A stretch of 64,000 bases of DNA, taken from NCBI RefSeq assembly GCF_003940805.1, contig NZ_CP034328.1, positions 2,790,001 through 2,854,000 on the forward strand, in the 5' to 3' direction. The position numbers and the translations under genes were made by a program. The notes below the pieces were generated by a model that searched no databases, had not been told where the DNA came from, and was given only the letters and a program-made list of their open reading frames with translations. Positions 1 through 8,504 of this stretch are shown one piece after another. The DNA is from Tabrizicola piscis. Its GTDB lineage: Bacteria > Pseudomonadota > Alphaproteobacteria > Rhodobacterales > Rhodobacteraceae. Positions within the stretch are counted from its first letter, which is position 1; every line of letters begins with the position of its first letter.

Positions 1-24
1 GAAGGCCGGAAAGGACCGCCACCA

Positions 25-1314
25 TTGCCCCATGAAACGCCTCTGATCACCACCCTTGTCGCGGGCTTTGGCCTTGCCTTTCTGTTCGGCCTCTTGGCGC
101 AGCGGCTGAAGCTGCCGCTGATCGCGGGCTATCTTTTGGCGGGTGTGATCATCGGCCCGTTCACGCCGGGTTATGTGGCCGACATGGGGCTGGCGACCGA
201 ACTGGCGGAACTGGGGGTGATCCTTCTGATGTTCGGCGTCGGCCTGCACTTTTCCCCGCGCGACCTGATGGCGGTGAAGGCGATTGCGGTGCCCGGTGCG
301 CTGGGCCAGATCGCGGTTGCCAGCAGTTTCGGCACCGCGATGGGCTGGCTGATGGGGTGGAGCCTGGGGGCAGGGCTGATCTTTGGCCTTGCGCTGTCGG
401 TCGCGTCAACGGTGGTGCTGCTGCGGGCGCTGCAGGACCGCGATCTGTTGCAGAACGAAAAGGGCCGCGTCGCGGTGGGCTGGCTGATCGTCGAGGATCT
501 GGTGATGGTGCTGGCGCTGGTCCTGATCCCGCCCCTCGCCGGGCTTCTAGGGGGGACACCCCTGCCCGTGGGCGAAGACGCCGAGATCGTGGCCGAGGTG
601 GGCAGCGGCATCGGCATCGGCCCGATCGCGGCGACGGTCCTGATCACGCTGGTCAAGGCGGCGGCCTTTGTGGCGCTGATGCTGGTCGTCGGGCGGCGGG
701 TGATCCCTTGGGTGCTGCATTTCGTGTCGCACACCAAATCGCGTGAGCTGTTCCGGCTTGCGGTTCTGGCCATTGCGCTGGGCGTGGCCTATGGGGCGAC
801 GCATTTCTTTGGCGTGTCTTTCGCGCTGGGGGCGTTCTTTGCCGGGATGGTCATGTCAAGCTCCACCCTGTCGTCACAGGCGATGCGTGAGACGTTGCCG
901 TTGCGCGATGCCTTTGCCGTCCTGTTCTTCGTGTCGGTGGGGATGCTGTTCAACCCGTCCATCGTGCTGTCGGCCCCGCTGGCGCTGCTGGGGACGGTGC
1001 TGATCATCATCGGGATCAAGTCGGTCGTGGCCTACTACATCGTCCGGGCGTTCGGGCATGACCATGACAAGGGCCTGACCATCGCCGCAAGCCTGGCGCA
1101 GATTGGTGAGTTTTCGTTCATCCTGATCACGATGGGGGTGACGCTTTCCATCGTCCCACCCGAAGCCCGCGATCTGGTGGTGGCGGGGGCGATGATCTCG
1201 ATCCTGCTCAACCCGCTGTTGTTCCATCTGCTGGACAGGCAGTTGGCGCGCAAGGCAGCGGCGCCCCCGCCCGATGCGCCAGAGGCGGCGGCAGAGCCGA
1301 CACCGCAGGGCTGA
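25..1314 (+). CDS. CPA2-family cation:proton antiporter (KefB/YbaL-like), membrane domain only
   Basis: Inner-membrane monovalent cation/H+ antiporter of the CPA2 family. About 12 hydrophobic helices fill the 429 residues, with the family-typical SVASTVVLLRAL and QIGEFSFIL stretches. The start is TTG, preceded by a GGAAAGGA ribosome site at 8-15; no in-frame ATG lies nearby. YbaL and KefB proteins usually run to about 560-600 residues with a cytoplasmic TrkA-N/RCK nucleotide-binding domain. Here the chain ends in an Ala/Pro-rich tail after the membrane part, so that regulatory domain is missing. The gene is convergent with rlmN, 4 bp apart. Exact ion (K+ or Na+) cannot be told from sequence. 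Confidence 0.88.
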   Translation: MPHETPLITTLVAGFGLAFLFGLLAQRLKLPLIAGYLLAGVIIGPFTPGYVADMGLATELAELGVILLMFGVGLHFSPRDLMAVKAIAVPGALGQIAVASSFGTAMGWLMGWSLGAGLIFGLALSVASTVVLLRALQDRDLLQNEKGRVAVGWLIVEDLVMVLALVLIPPLAGLLGGTPLPVGEDAEIVAEVGSGIGIGPIAATVLITLVKAAAFVALMLVVGRRVIPWVLHFVSHTKSRELFRLAVLAIALGVAYGATHFFGVSFALGAFFAGMVMSSSTLSSQAMRETLPLRDAFAVLFFVSVGMLFNPSIVLSAPLALLGTVLIIIGIKSVVAYYIVRAFGHDHDKGLTIAASLAQIGEFSFILITMGVTLSIVPPEARDLVVAGAMISILLNPLLFHLLDRQLARKAAAPPPDAPEAAAEPTPQG

Positions 1315-1318
1315 CGGG

Positions 1319-2491
1319 TCAGAGACCGGCTTCGGCGGCGATTGCGGCCTTCGACTTCCGCGCCCGCTCGGTGGCCGATTTCAGCTGACCACAGGCGGCC
1401 ATGATATCTTCGCCGCGCGGGGTGCGGATCGGGCTGGCGTAACCGGCGTGATAGATGATGTCGGCAAAGGCGTGAATCCGGTTGCCGGACGACCGCTTGT
1501 AGGGCGCACCGGGCCATTCGTTGAACGGGATCAGGTTGACCTTGGCCGGGATGCCTTCCAAGAGCTTCACCAGCCGGTGCGCGTCTTCCTTGGTGTCGTT
1601 GACGCCCTCAAGCATCACATATTCAAAGGTGATCCGTTCGCTGTTCGACAGGCCGGGATAGGCCTTCAGCGCCTCAAGCAACGTGGCGATGTTCCAGCGC
1701 TTGTTGATCGGAACGAGCTGGTCGCGCACCTCATCCGTGGTGGCGTGAAAGCTGACGGCCAGCAGGCAGCCGATTTCTGTCGCCGTGCGGGCAATCTCGG
1801 GCACGACTCCGCTGGTGGACAGGGTGATCCGGCGGCGGCCAAGGGCGATGCCTTCGTTGTCCATCACCACTTTCATCGCGTCGCGGACGTTGTCGAAGTT
1901 GTAAAGCGGCTCACCCATCCCCATCAGCACGATGTTGGAGATGAGGCGCACTTCAACCTTCGGCGCGCCCTGCACGGGCCATTCGCCAAGGTCGTCCCGC
2001 GCCAGCATGACCTGACCGACGATTTCCCCTGCCGTCAGGTTGCGGACCAGTTTCTGCGTGCCGGTGTGGCAGAAGGAACAGGTCAGCGTGCAGCCCACCT
2101 GCGAGGAAATGCACAGCGTGCCCCGGTCGGTTTCGGGGATATAGACCACCTCAACCTCATGCCCGCCGGCGATGCGGACAAGGTATTTGCGGGTGCCGTC
2201 TTCGGAAATCTGGCGGGTGACGACCTCTGGCAATTCGATCGTGAAGTGATCGGCCAGCAGCGCGCGGTAGTCCTTGGCAAGGTTGGTCATCAGCGCGAAG
2301 TCGCGGACGCCCCAGTGGTAGACCCACTGCCAAAGCTGCCCAAGCCGCATCTTGGCCTGCTTTTCCGGCGTGCCGGCGGCGATCAGGGCGGCGCGCAGCT
2401 GGTCACGGGTCAGGCCGATGATGTTGGTCTTGTCGCTGACGGGCAATTTGCGCGGCAGGGTCAGCACGTCTTGCGTGATCGGGGCGGTCAT
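1319..2491 (-). CDS. rlmN: 23S rRNA (A2503-C2)/tRNA (A37-C2) methyltransferase RlmN
   Basis: Radical-SAM methyltransferase that adds C2-methyl to A2503 of 23S rRNA and A37 of some tRNAs. The [4Fe-4S] motif CX3CX2C is visible as CTLTCSFC (Cys134, 138, 141), and the second methyl-carrying cysteine is in the C-terminal MAACGQL. Length of 390 aa fits the family. The frame is open upstream to 2575, but I start at the ATG at 2491 (MTAPITQ) because the upstream residues are Pro/Arg-rich and unlike the family, and because the ialB terminator hairpin overlaps that extension. Housekeeping, translation accuracy. Confidence 0.95.
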   Translation of the reverse strand: MTAPITQDVLTLPRKLPVSDKTNIIGLTRDQLRAALIAAGTPEKQAKMRLGQLWQWVYHWGVRDFALMTNLAKDYRALLADHFTIELPEVVTRQISEDGTRKYLVRIAGGHEVEVVYIPETDRGTLCISSQVGCTLTCSFCHTGTQKLVRNLTAGEIVGQVMLARDDLGEWPVQGAPKVEVRLISNIVLMGMGEPLYNFDNVRDAMKVVMDNEGIALGRRRITLSTSGVVPEIARTATEIGCLLAVSFHATTDEVRDQLVPINKRWNIATLLEALKAYPGLSNSERITFEYVMLEGVNDTKEDAHRLVKLLEGIPAKVNLIPFNEWPGAPYKRSSGNRIHAFADIIYHAGYASPIRTPRGEDIMAACGQLKSATERARKSKAAIAAEAGL

Positions 2492-2574
2492 CTGGGTCAG
2501 ATCTTTCGGTTCAGGCCTTGCGACAGGCGATCTGGGGAAGGTGCGGGGGATATAGGTGATTCCCGGCCAAAACA

Positions 2575-2600
2575 AAAGCGCCCCGCAACGGGGGCGCTTT
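2575..2600 (-). terminator. Rho-independent terminator of the IalB-like gene
   Basis: Inverted repeat AAAGCGCCCC (2575-2584) / GGGGCGCTTT (2591-2600). Read on the minus strand it is followed by TTTTGTTTT. It lies 17 bp after the ialB-like stop codon and separates that gene from rlmN. Confidence 0.85.
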
Positions 2601-2617
2601 CAGCCGTGCAATCCGGA

Positions 2618-3136
2618 TTACTTGCAGCGCTGTTCGGCGTCCGTCATCGCAGCGGTAAACCCGCGGAGCGAGAAGGTATCCACCGTCTGCGTCCCCCGGC
2701 CGGACCGTGCGGTCATGACGGCCGTGGTGCCGTTCTTCATCGCGGCAAGCAGGGCGGCGTCATCCTCGGCACTGCCTGGCCAGGCCCATTCACCGTCGGT
2801 GAACAGCTGATAGGGCTGGCCGTCGACTGTGACATCGACGGTTGACCCGCCCGCGAAGGGATAGCCGCCGGTAAAGCTGATCTCACCGGGTTTGCCGGGG
2901 CGGAAGGTGACGAACAGCAGCACATCGCCGCGCCGCACCGATACCGGCTGACCGTCGCGGGTGTTCACCATTTCCTTCGGCTTCGACACGCCCCAGCATT
3001 CCTTGGGGCTTTCCTCGGTGAAGACGTTCCAATCGGTCATGGTGGCGACCCGGTTGGTGGATTCCTGGGCGAAGCCAGCCGTTGCAGCAAACGAGATTGC
3101 GGCAACCGCAAGCGTGCGACCGAAAAGGGAAGTCAT
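2618..3136 (-). CDS. Invasion-associated locus B (IalB) family periplasmic protein
   Basis: Secreted protein of the IalB family (named from Bartonella; in free-living alphaproteobacteria the role is unknown). 172 aa starting at the ATG at 3136, which gives a clean Sec signal peptide (SLFGRTLAVAAISFAATAGFA, cut after AQ). The body has the IalB pattern: DWNVF near the mature N-terminus, a Cys in EECWG-like context (SPKECWG), and a second Cys at the C-terminus (EQRCK), which may form a disulfide. The open frame upstream to 3313 lacks signal-peptide character and overlaps the asparaginase gene, so it is rejected. Followed by its own terminator. Confidence 0.85.
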   Translation of the reverse strand: MTSLFGRTLAVAAISFAATAGFAQESTNRVATMTDWNVFTEESPKECWGVSKPKEMVNTRDGQPVSVRRGDVLLFVTFRPGKPGEISFTGGYPFAGGSTVDVTVDGQPYQLFTDGEWAWPGSAEDDAALLAAMKNGTTAVMTARSGRGTQTVDTFSLRGFTAAMTDAEQRCK

Positions 3137-3306
3137 GTCTGACGCAGCCTCCAGCTGTCTTGTGCCTCTGCGCCGATGCCCGGGGCTTTTTGAACCCTTT
3201 TGACTGGCGTGGCGCAGTTCTACCCGATATTCCACCCATAGACAAAAACACCAATCCGCGAAAGCCCTGTGGGCGACAATTCGCGCATATGTGACGGGAT
3301 ACCCTG

Positions 3307-4302
3307 ATGCCAAATCCGGAACCGATGGTCGAGCTTTGGCGCGGCGGCCTTTTGGAAAGCACCCATGCGGGCCATGCGGTGATCTGCGGCGCCAAGGGCG
3401 TGGTGCAGGCCTGGGGTGATCCCGGCGCGGTGATTTTCCCCCGGTCGTCGTGCAAGATGATCCAGGCCCTGCCCTTGGTGGAAACCGGGGCCGCCGATGC
3501 CGTGTGCCTGACCGACGCGCATCTGGCGCTGGCCTGCGCCAGCCATCAGGGAGAGCGTCGGCATGTCACCATGGCCGCCGACTGGCTTTCGACGATTGGT
3601 CTTGCTGAACCCGCCCTGCGCTGCGGCGCGCATGAACCCTATGACCGGGTAGAGCGGAACCGGCTGATCAAGACCGACTCCAGCCCCTGCCAGCTGCACA
3701 ACAACTGTTCCGGCAAGCATTGCGGGTTCCTGACCGTGACGCAGCACATGAAAGCCGGCCCGGAATATGTCGAGGTTGACCACCCCCTGCAGCGCGCGAT
3801 CCGTCAGGCGACCGAAGAGGTGACCGGCGAAACCGTCGCGGGCTACGGGATCGACGGCTGTTCCGCCCCGAACTTTGCCGTGTCGATCACCGGGCTGGCC
3901 CGTGCCATGGCGCTGTTTGCCAATGCCAGTGAGGGCGGCGACACACGGTCGCGCGCCATGCACCGGCTGACGCGGGCCATGGCCACCTATCCGGAACTGG
4001 TGGCGGGTGAGGGTCGCGCCTGCACCGAACTGATGCGGGCCATGGGCGGGAAAGTGACGCTCAAGACCGGGGCCGAGGCGGTCTTTGTCGCCATCCTGCC
4101 GGAACAGAAGCTGGGCATGGCGGTGAAAATCACCGATGGCGGCACGCGCGGGGCCGAGGCGGCGATCACCGCACTTCTGGTGCGGGCGGGGGTTCTGGAC
4201 GCCAACCACCCGGCGGCGCAAAAGCGGCTTGGTGGCACGCAGACCAACTGGCGCGGGCTGCAGACCGGCGAAACCCGCACTGCCCCCGGCTTTCCGGGCT
4301 GA
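3307..4302 (+). CDS. L-asparaginase II, Rhizobium etli (ReAV/class 3) type
   Basis: Hydrolyses L-asparagine to aspartate and ammonia. It belongs to the asparaginase_II family with the serine-beta-lactamase-like SxxK fold. The tandem catalytic pair is visible as Ser47 and Lys50 in RSSCKM, matching Ser48/Lys51 of the R. etli enzyme. The zinc/substrate site is also present: Cys134 and Lys137 in HNNCSGKHCG and Cys185 in IDGCSAPNF. No signal peptide, so cytoplasmic. 331 aa is close to the family length. Divergent from the IalB gene; DUF2794 follows on the same strand 55 bp on. Confidence 0.93.
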   Translation: MPNPEPMVELWRGGLLESTHAGHAVICGAKGVVQAWGDPGAVIFPRSSCKMIQALPLVETGAADAVCLTDAHLALACASHQGERRHVTMAADWLSTIGLAEPALRCGAHEPYDRVERNRLIKTDSSPCQLHNNCSGKHCGFLTVTQHMKAGPEYVEVDHPLQRAIRQATEEVTGETVAGYGIDGCSAPNFAVSITGLARAMALFANASEGGDTRSRAMHRLTRAMATYPELVAGEGRACTELMRAMGGKVTLKTGAEAVFVAILPEQKLGMAVKITDGGTRGAEAAITALLVRAGVLDANHPAAQKRLGGTQTNWRGLQTGETRTAPGFPG

Positions 4303-4357
4303 CCTGCCGGGGTGAATCGCCAGTTGATTCGACAGTCGAAGCGGGTAGACTTTCCCG

Positions 4358-4705
4358 ATGAATGCAGAAGCGCCCATCCCGTTCCCGACCCCCAGCCATG
4401 GCACGGATGAGGTTGTCAGCTTCAACCGCAAAGAGCTTGGCCAGATCCTGCGGGTCTATGGCCAGATGGTCGCGGCGGGCGAATGGCGCGACTATGCGAT
4501 TTCAGCCTTGCGCGATCTTGCGGTGTTCAGCGTCTTTCGCCGGACCGCCGAACACCCGCTATACCGGATCGAGAAGCGCCCGAAGATGCGGCTGCGGCAG
4601 GGGCTTTACGCCGTCGTCGGGATGGACGGCCGCGTCCTGCGCCGGGGGCAGGATCTGGAACAGGTGCTAAAGGTGCTGGAGCGCCGTCTGATCGGCCCGG
4701 TTTGA
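4358..4705 (+). CDS. DUF2794 family protein
   Basis: 115-aa soluble protein of unknown function, found widely in alphaproteobacteria as a single small-domain protein. Visible features are the conserved VVSFNRKELGQIL near residue 20, WRDYAI, VFSVFRR and a basic IEKRPKMRLRQGLYAVV segment near residue 70. The start at ATG 4358 is the only one giving the full domain. It is convergent with the NlpC/P60 gene (8 bp apart). No enzyme motif seen. Confidence 0.85.
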   Translation: MNAEAPIPFPTPSHGTDEVVSFNRKELGQILRVYGQMVAAGEWRDYAISALRDLAVFSVFRRTAEHPLYRIEKRPKMRLRQGLYAVVGMDGRVLRRGQDLEQVLKVLERRLIGPV

Positions 4706-4712
4706 CGGCGCG

Positions 4713-5531
4713 CTATACGATCCGCTGCCGCGCCTGCACCAGCCCGCCACCACCTGCCGAAATCCGGCCGACCGCCTCACGGATGCCTTCATAGGCGACT
4801 GACATCGTATGGCCGTTGGCGTGGATCAACAGCGTGTCATTGACCACAATGGCCACATGGCCACGCCAGAAGACCAGATCCCCACGCTGCAGGCTTTCGC
4901 CCGAAACAAGGCCCCTGCCCATGGCCATCTGCATGTCGCTGTCGCCGGGGCAATCGCGCCCGCAGGCATGGAACGCCACCTGAACCAGCCCCGAACAATC
5001 GATCCCGAAGCGGGAATTGCCACCCCACAGATAGGGCGTGCCCAAAAGGCTTTCGGCCACCGTCACCGGATCCGGGGCGTGCTGGTCCAGCGCGCGCAGG
5101 TGGGTCATCGGCACATAGCCATGCGGCGTGTTCGCCCAGGCCCCCCAGGACCCAACAACCGCCAGCCGTGACCCGATGGACAGGCAGCCCTTTTCAGGCG
5201 CTTGCACCACCGGTTCGGAATAAAGATGCGTCGCGGGGGCGGCCACCCAATGCGTGACCTCGGGCCCGCGACCAACGGCTTTTTCCGATATCCAGCCGCA
5301 ATAGCCATCCCGCACCGATTGCACGAAGACATGGCCCTGATCCCGGTCGATCAGGGTGACATCGGCCCCCAGCAACAACTGCCGGTTCCGCGCGCCGCCG
5401 GGTTTGTCCAGCAGATTGGCGATGGGCAGGATGATCTGCGCCGTCTCACCTTCGGTAAAGCGGGCCGTCATCACGCCCTGCAGGGTGGCAAGGGCGATGC
5501 GGCCAGAGAACGGGGTCGTGCGCTTGTCCAT
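4713..5531 (-). CDS. NlpC/P60 (C40) peptidoglycan peptidase with N-terminal SH3b domains
   Basis: Likely cell-wall endopeptidase cutting gamma-D-Glu-mDAP bonds in muropeptides. Residues 1-145 form SH3b-like repeats (HVFVQSVRDGYCGWIS). The C40 domain has Cys179 in FGIDCSGLVQVAF, His225 in FWRGHVAIVV and a third polar residue near His237. No signal peptide is seen from ATG 5531, so it may act on imported muropeptides. The ATG overlaps the stop of the M17 aminopeptidase by one base (TAATG), so the two are translationally coupled, which suggests joint recycling of wall peptides. 272 aa. Confidence 0.9.
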   Translation of the reverse strand: MDKRTTPFSGRIALATLQGVMTARFTEGETAQIILPIANLLDKPGGARNRQLLLGADVTLIDRDQGHVFVQSVRDGYCGWISEKAVGRGPEVTHWVAAPATHLYSEPVVQAPEKGCLSIGSRLAVVGSWGAWANTPHGYVPMTHLRALDQHAPDPVTVAESLLGTPYLWGGNSRFGIDCSGLVQVAFHACGRDCPGDSDMQMAMGRGLVSGESLQRGDLVFWRGHVAIVVNDTLLIHANGHTMSVAYEGIREAVGRISAGGGGLVQARQRIV

Positions 5532-6940
5532 TACGCGGCCTCCAGCTTCAGCATGGCGGGAAGGGCACACAGAAGGGCCCGCGCGCCTTGGCCCACGCCA
5601 CCCTTCGGGCGGGCGGGCTGGTCGGTCGGGGTGTGGCCATAGATGTCAAAGTGGATATAGCGCCGGGCATCGACAAAGCGGCGCAGGAACAGCGCGGCAG
5701 TGATTGACCCGGCGAAGCCGAAACCCGGGGCGTTGTCCAGATCGGCGATCCCCGGTTCGATCACCGTTTCATAGGCGTCATGCAACGGCATGCGCCAAGC
5801 CGGGTCGCAGCCGGCGATTGCCCCAGCCTCCAGCGCCGCGGCAAGGTCGGCGTCATCAGTATAGAAGGGCGCAAGGTCCGGCCCCACGGCCACCCGTGCA
5901 GCACCCGTCAGGGTGGCCATCGAGATCAAAAGATCGGTATCCTCTTCGCAGGCCAGCGCCAGCGCGTCGGCCAGCACCAGACGACCTTCGGCGTCGGTGT
6001 CGTTCACCTCAACCGTAAGGCCCTTGCGGCTGGTCAGGATGTCCTTTGGTTTCAGGGCGTTGCCCGCAACCACGTTTTCAACCGCCGGGATCAGAACCCG
6101 CAGGCGCAGGGGCAGCTTCAGCGCCATGATCATCTGCGCCAGGCCCAGAACGGTGGCGGCACCGCCCATGTCCTTCTTCATCAGGTTCATGCCGGATGAG
6201 GGCTTGAGGTTCAGCCCGCCGGTGTCAAAGCACACCCCCTTGCCGACCAGCGTCAGCGCCGGGCCATCCGTGCCCCAGCGCAGGTCGAGCAGGCGCGGCG
6301 CGCGCGGGCTGGCGCGGCCGACGGCGTGGATCATCGGAAAATTCTGGTCCAGCAGCGCCTCACCACAGATGGCGCGAGCCTTGGCGCCAAAGCGGTCGGC
6401 CAGCCCCATCAGCGCGCCCTCAAGCTCTTCCGGGCCCAGATCCTGCGCGGGGGTGTTGATCAGGTCACGCGTCAGCGCCTCACCTTCCGCCATGGCGATC
6501 AGGCGGGCGGCATCGACCCCCTCTGGGCAGACAAGCAGGGGACGGTCCGCCACCTTGCGCCCTGGGCGATAGCGGTCAAAGCGGTAGCCCGCCAGCAGCC
6601 AGCCAAGCGCGGCTTCGGTCTTTTCGGGACCCGTCAGGTCGCCAGTCAAGGCCCAATCCCCGGCGGGCAGCGCCGCGACAGCCTTAGCCAGCCCGAACCG
6701 CAGCCGCCGACGCGCCTGTGCTGTGCCAAGGCCCACCACGGCTGCGGCCACACCGCCACTGGCATCGGGCAGAACACGGCAGTCGCCCAGACCCGCTTCG
6801 AAGCCCGTAGCGCGCAGCCACCCGGCCCAGCCCGCACCCGGCCCCGAAAGGAAAGCGGTCAGATCGTCAGCCTTGACGACATGCAGCGCCCGCGTGTCGG
6901 TTGTCGGGCTGGCAAAGGTGAATCTGTGGCTACTGGTCAT
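5531..6940 (-). CDS. M17 leucyl aminopeptidase family protein
   Basis: Cytosolic metallo-aminopeptidase (PepA/PepB family, two Mn/Zn ions) that trims N-terminal residues from peptides. The family signature appears as NDTDAEGRLVLADAL, slightly varied from NTDAEGR. Metal-binding Lys/Asp are in LVGKGVCFDTGGLNLK. The chain is 469 aa. Two starts are possible: ATG 6940 (chosen) or GTG 6955, which has a weak AGG eight bases upstream. It is first in a two-gene unit with the NlpC/P60 peptidase. Confidence 0.93.
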   Translation of the reverse strand: MTSSHRFTFASPTTDTRALHVVKADDLTAFLSGPGAGWAGWLRATGFEAGLGDCRVLPDASGGVAAAVVGLGTAQARRRLRFGLAKAVAALPAGDWALTGDLTGPEKTEAALGWLLAGYRFDRYRPGRKVADRPLLVCPEGVDAARLIAMAEGEALTRDLINTPAQDLGPEELEGALMGLADRFGAKARAICGEALLDQNFPMIHAVGRASPRAPRLLDLRWGTDGPALTLVGKGVCFDTGGLNLKPSSGMNLMKKDMGGAATVLGLAQMIMALKLPLRLRVLIPAVENVVAGNALKPKDILTSRKGLTVEVNDTDAEGRLVLADALALACEEDTDLLISMATLTGAARVAVGPDLAPFYTDDADLAAALEAGAIAGCDPAWRMPLHDAYETVIEPGIADLDNAPGFGFAGSITAALFLRRFVDARRYIHFDIYGHTPTDQPARPKGGVGQGARALLCALPAMLKLEAA

Positions 6941-7206
6941 GCTGGGGTCAATCACTACTGCTACCTGCGGTTCACGTCAGAACAAGTGCAGGAGGAATCC
7001 CCTGCGACGCAAGCATAGCATGTTCATCCCCGTAGATTCCCTAAACAAATCCGCCTTATCCAGGCGATTGACCGCCGATGGGGAAGCAAGCGTTCCCGGC
7101 GGATAAACCGTTGGATTGCGCCCTGCCTTCGGAAGACAACCTGACCTTGTGCCCCACACCGATTCGCGCCGGTGTTTGCCCCGCCCGGACTGCGGGGAGA
7201 GCCGTT
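6941..7206. other. Intergenic stretch without a recognised gene
   Basis: 266 bp between the M17 gene and the next minus-strand gene. It is less GC-rich around 7020-7080 and presumably holds the promoter of the aminopeptidase operon (minus strand). A 16-codon frame near 7027 reads through Arg-rich sequence and is not convincing. I see no RNA structure beyond short GC stems. Confidence 0.5.
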
Positions 7207-7587
7207 TCAGCCAGACAGGTCAGCAACCCCTTCCTCCAGCGACAAGGACCGTTCGGCCACCCGCAACAGCCGGGCCCAGACGGCCGAAAATGCCGTGCTG
7301 TCCGCACGCTCAAGGCAGGTTTGCACATCGCCCGCGACCTTGGCAAGGCTGACCAGTCCGATGTCATCCGCCAGCCGTTGCAGCCGTGTCAGATGTCGCG
7401 CCAGATCCCGAAGGTCCTGTTCGCGCACCTTTTCCACGATGCCCGCCATCGTCAGCGCCAGTTCCCGCAGCGCGCGCGTCACCATCACCTCCGCCGTCGG
7501 GGCGCCAAGGTTACGGTAGATTTCCGCCACCGCGTCCATATCCTGACGAACCACCTCACGGGGGCGCAGCTTGGCCACCTTTGTCAT
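7207..7587 (-). CDS. Small all-helical protein, HPt-like in pattern; function unknown
   Basis: 126-aa protein not recognised by name. Start taken at ATG 7587 (MTKVAKLRP) rather than 7602. It reads as four or five amphipathic helices. The stretch LARHLTRLQRLADDIGLVSL resembles the second helix of histidine phosphotransfer (HPt) domains, with a His, then Arg instead of Lys at +3 and a Gly-containing turn, but the HPt Gly at +4 is Leu. It could be a degenerate HPt-fold protein or simply a helical bundle. Divergent from the carbonic anhydrase. Confidence 0.65.
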   Translation of the reverse strand: MTKVAKLRPREVVRQDMDAVAEIYRNLGAPTAEVMVTRALRELALTMAGIVEKVREQDLRDLARHLTRLQRLADDIGLVSLAKVAGDVQTCLERADSTAFSAVWARLLRVAERSLSLEEGVADLSG

Positions 7588-7767
7588 AAAACACCTGTTC
7601 ATCCACCACTACCCATCCGCCATGCTGGGACCACATGCTGAAGATTTGGTTGTGCCGCATCCGGGCCAATGGGGAATTGTCTCTCGAATTTTCCTTGAAT
7701 GCCGCTTAGGCAGGTCACGCCAGCCTGCCTTTCAAGACCGAGGCCCACCAGACGAAGGACTGCCCAG

Positions 7768-8415
7768 ATGACCGAGATCCGCCCGCTGCCAACCTATCTG
7801 GTCCAACGCTTCCACGGCTGGCGCGCGACGACCTATCAGGACAACCGCGCCTGGTATCGGCGGCTTGCGCAAAGTGGGCAGCATCCCCGCGCGATGGTGA
7901 TTTCCTGCTGTGACAGCCGGGTGCATGTCACCTCGATCTTTGGGGCGGATGAGGGGGAGTTCTTCATCCACCGCAACGTCGCCAACCTTGTGCCGCCCTA
8001 CAACCCGGATGGCGAGTATCACGGCACCTCGGCGGCGGTGGAGTATGCGGTGACCTCGCTGGGGGTGGCGCATATCGTGGTGCTGGGGCATTCGAACTGC
8101 GGCGGGGTGAAGGGGTGTCACGACATGTGTCGGGGGCACGCGCCGGAGCTTGAGGAGAAGTCGAGCTTTGTCGGGCGGTGGATGGATATCCTGCGGCCGG
8201 GGTTTCAGGCGGTGGCGCATCTGCCGGAGGATGAGATCCTGCAGGCGCTGGAAAAGCAGGCGGTGCTGACCAGTCTGGCCAACCTGTTGACGTTCCCTTT
8301 TGTGAAAACGGCCGTCGATGATGACCGTCTGACCCTGCACGGGCTTTGGACCGATACGGGTGAGGGCGGGCTGCAGCAGTATGATCCGGCGCGCGACGGG
8401 TTTGTCGAGGTGTAG
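7768..8415 (+). CDS. Beta-class carbonic anhydrase
   Basis: Interconverts CO2 and bicarbonate in the cytosol. Zinc ligands are Cys47 (with Asp49 and Arg51 of the CxDxR motif in SCCDSRV), His108 and Cys111 (GHSNCGGV). 215 aa from ATG 7768; the frame is open further upstream but without family sequence. The stop codon is built into the left arm of a hairpin that begins a dispersed 74-bp element (8416-8489). Confidence 0.95.
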   Translation: MTEIRPLPTYLVQRFHGWRATTYQDNRAWYRRLAQSGQHPRAMVISCCDSRVHVTSIFGADEGEFFIHRNVANLVPPYNPDGEYHGTSAAVEYAVTSLGVAHIVVLGHSNCGGVKGCHDMCRGHAPELEEKSSFVGRWMDILRPGFQAVAHLPEDEILQALEKQAVLTSLANLLTFPFVKTAVDDDRLTLHGLWTDTGEGGLQQYDPARDGFVEV

Positions 8416-8489
8416 TGTCCCGGGCAGGGACACTGCGTTGAAACAAATGATTCCAATGGGTTGGCTGGGGTCGTTTACCGACTGTTAAC
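8416..8489 (+). repeat. 74-bp dispersed intergenic element, copy 1
   Basis: Begins with the palindrome TGTCCCGGGCAGGGACA (8416-8432), which can extend to AGTGTCCC/GGGACACT (8414-8434). AATGGGTTGG is at offset 39 and TTTA-N7-TTAAC at offset 58 (8474-8489). A second copy at 48684-48757 has the same blocks at the same offsets. The last block is one mismatch from the CtrA consensus TTAA-N7-TTAA. It lies just behind a gene in both cases. Confidence 0.75.
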
Positions 8490-8504
8490 GGTTGCCGGGG
8501 CCCC

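Noticed and set aside
1274..2845. Long plus-strand open frame of 523 codons
   Set aside because: It is the complement of rlmN and the IalB-like gene; no family resemblance, and the opposite strand encodes clear motifs.
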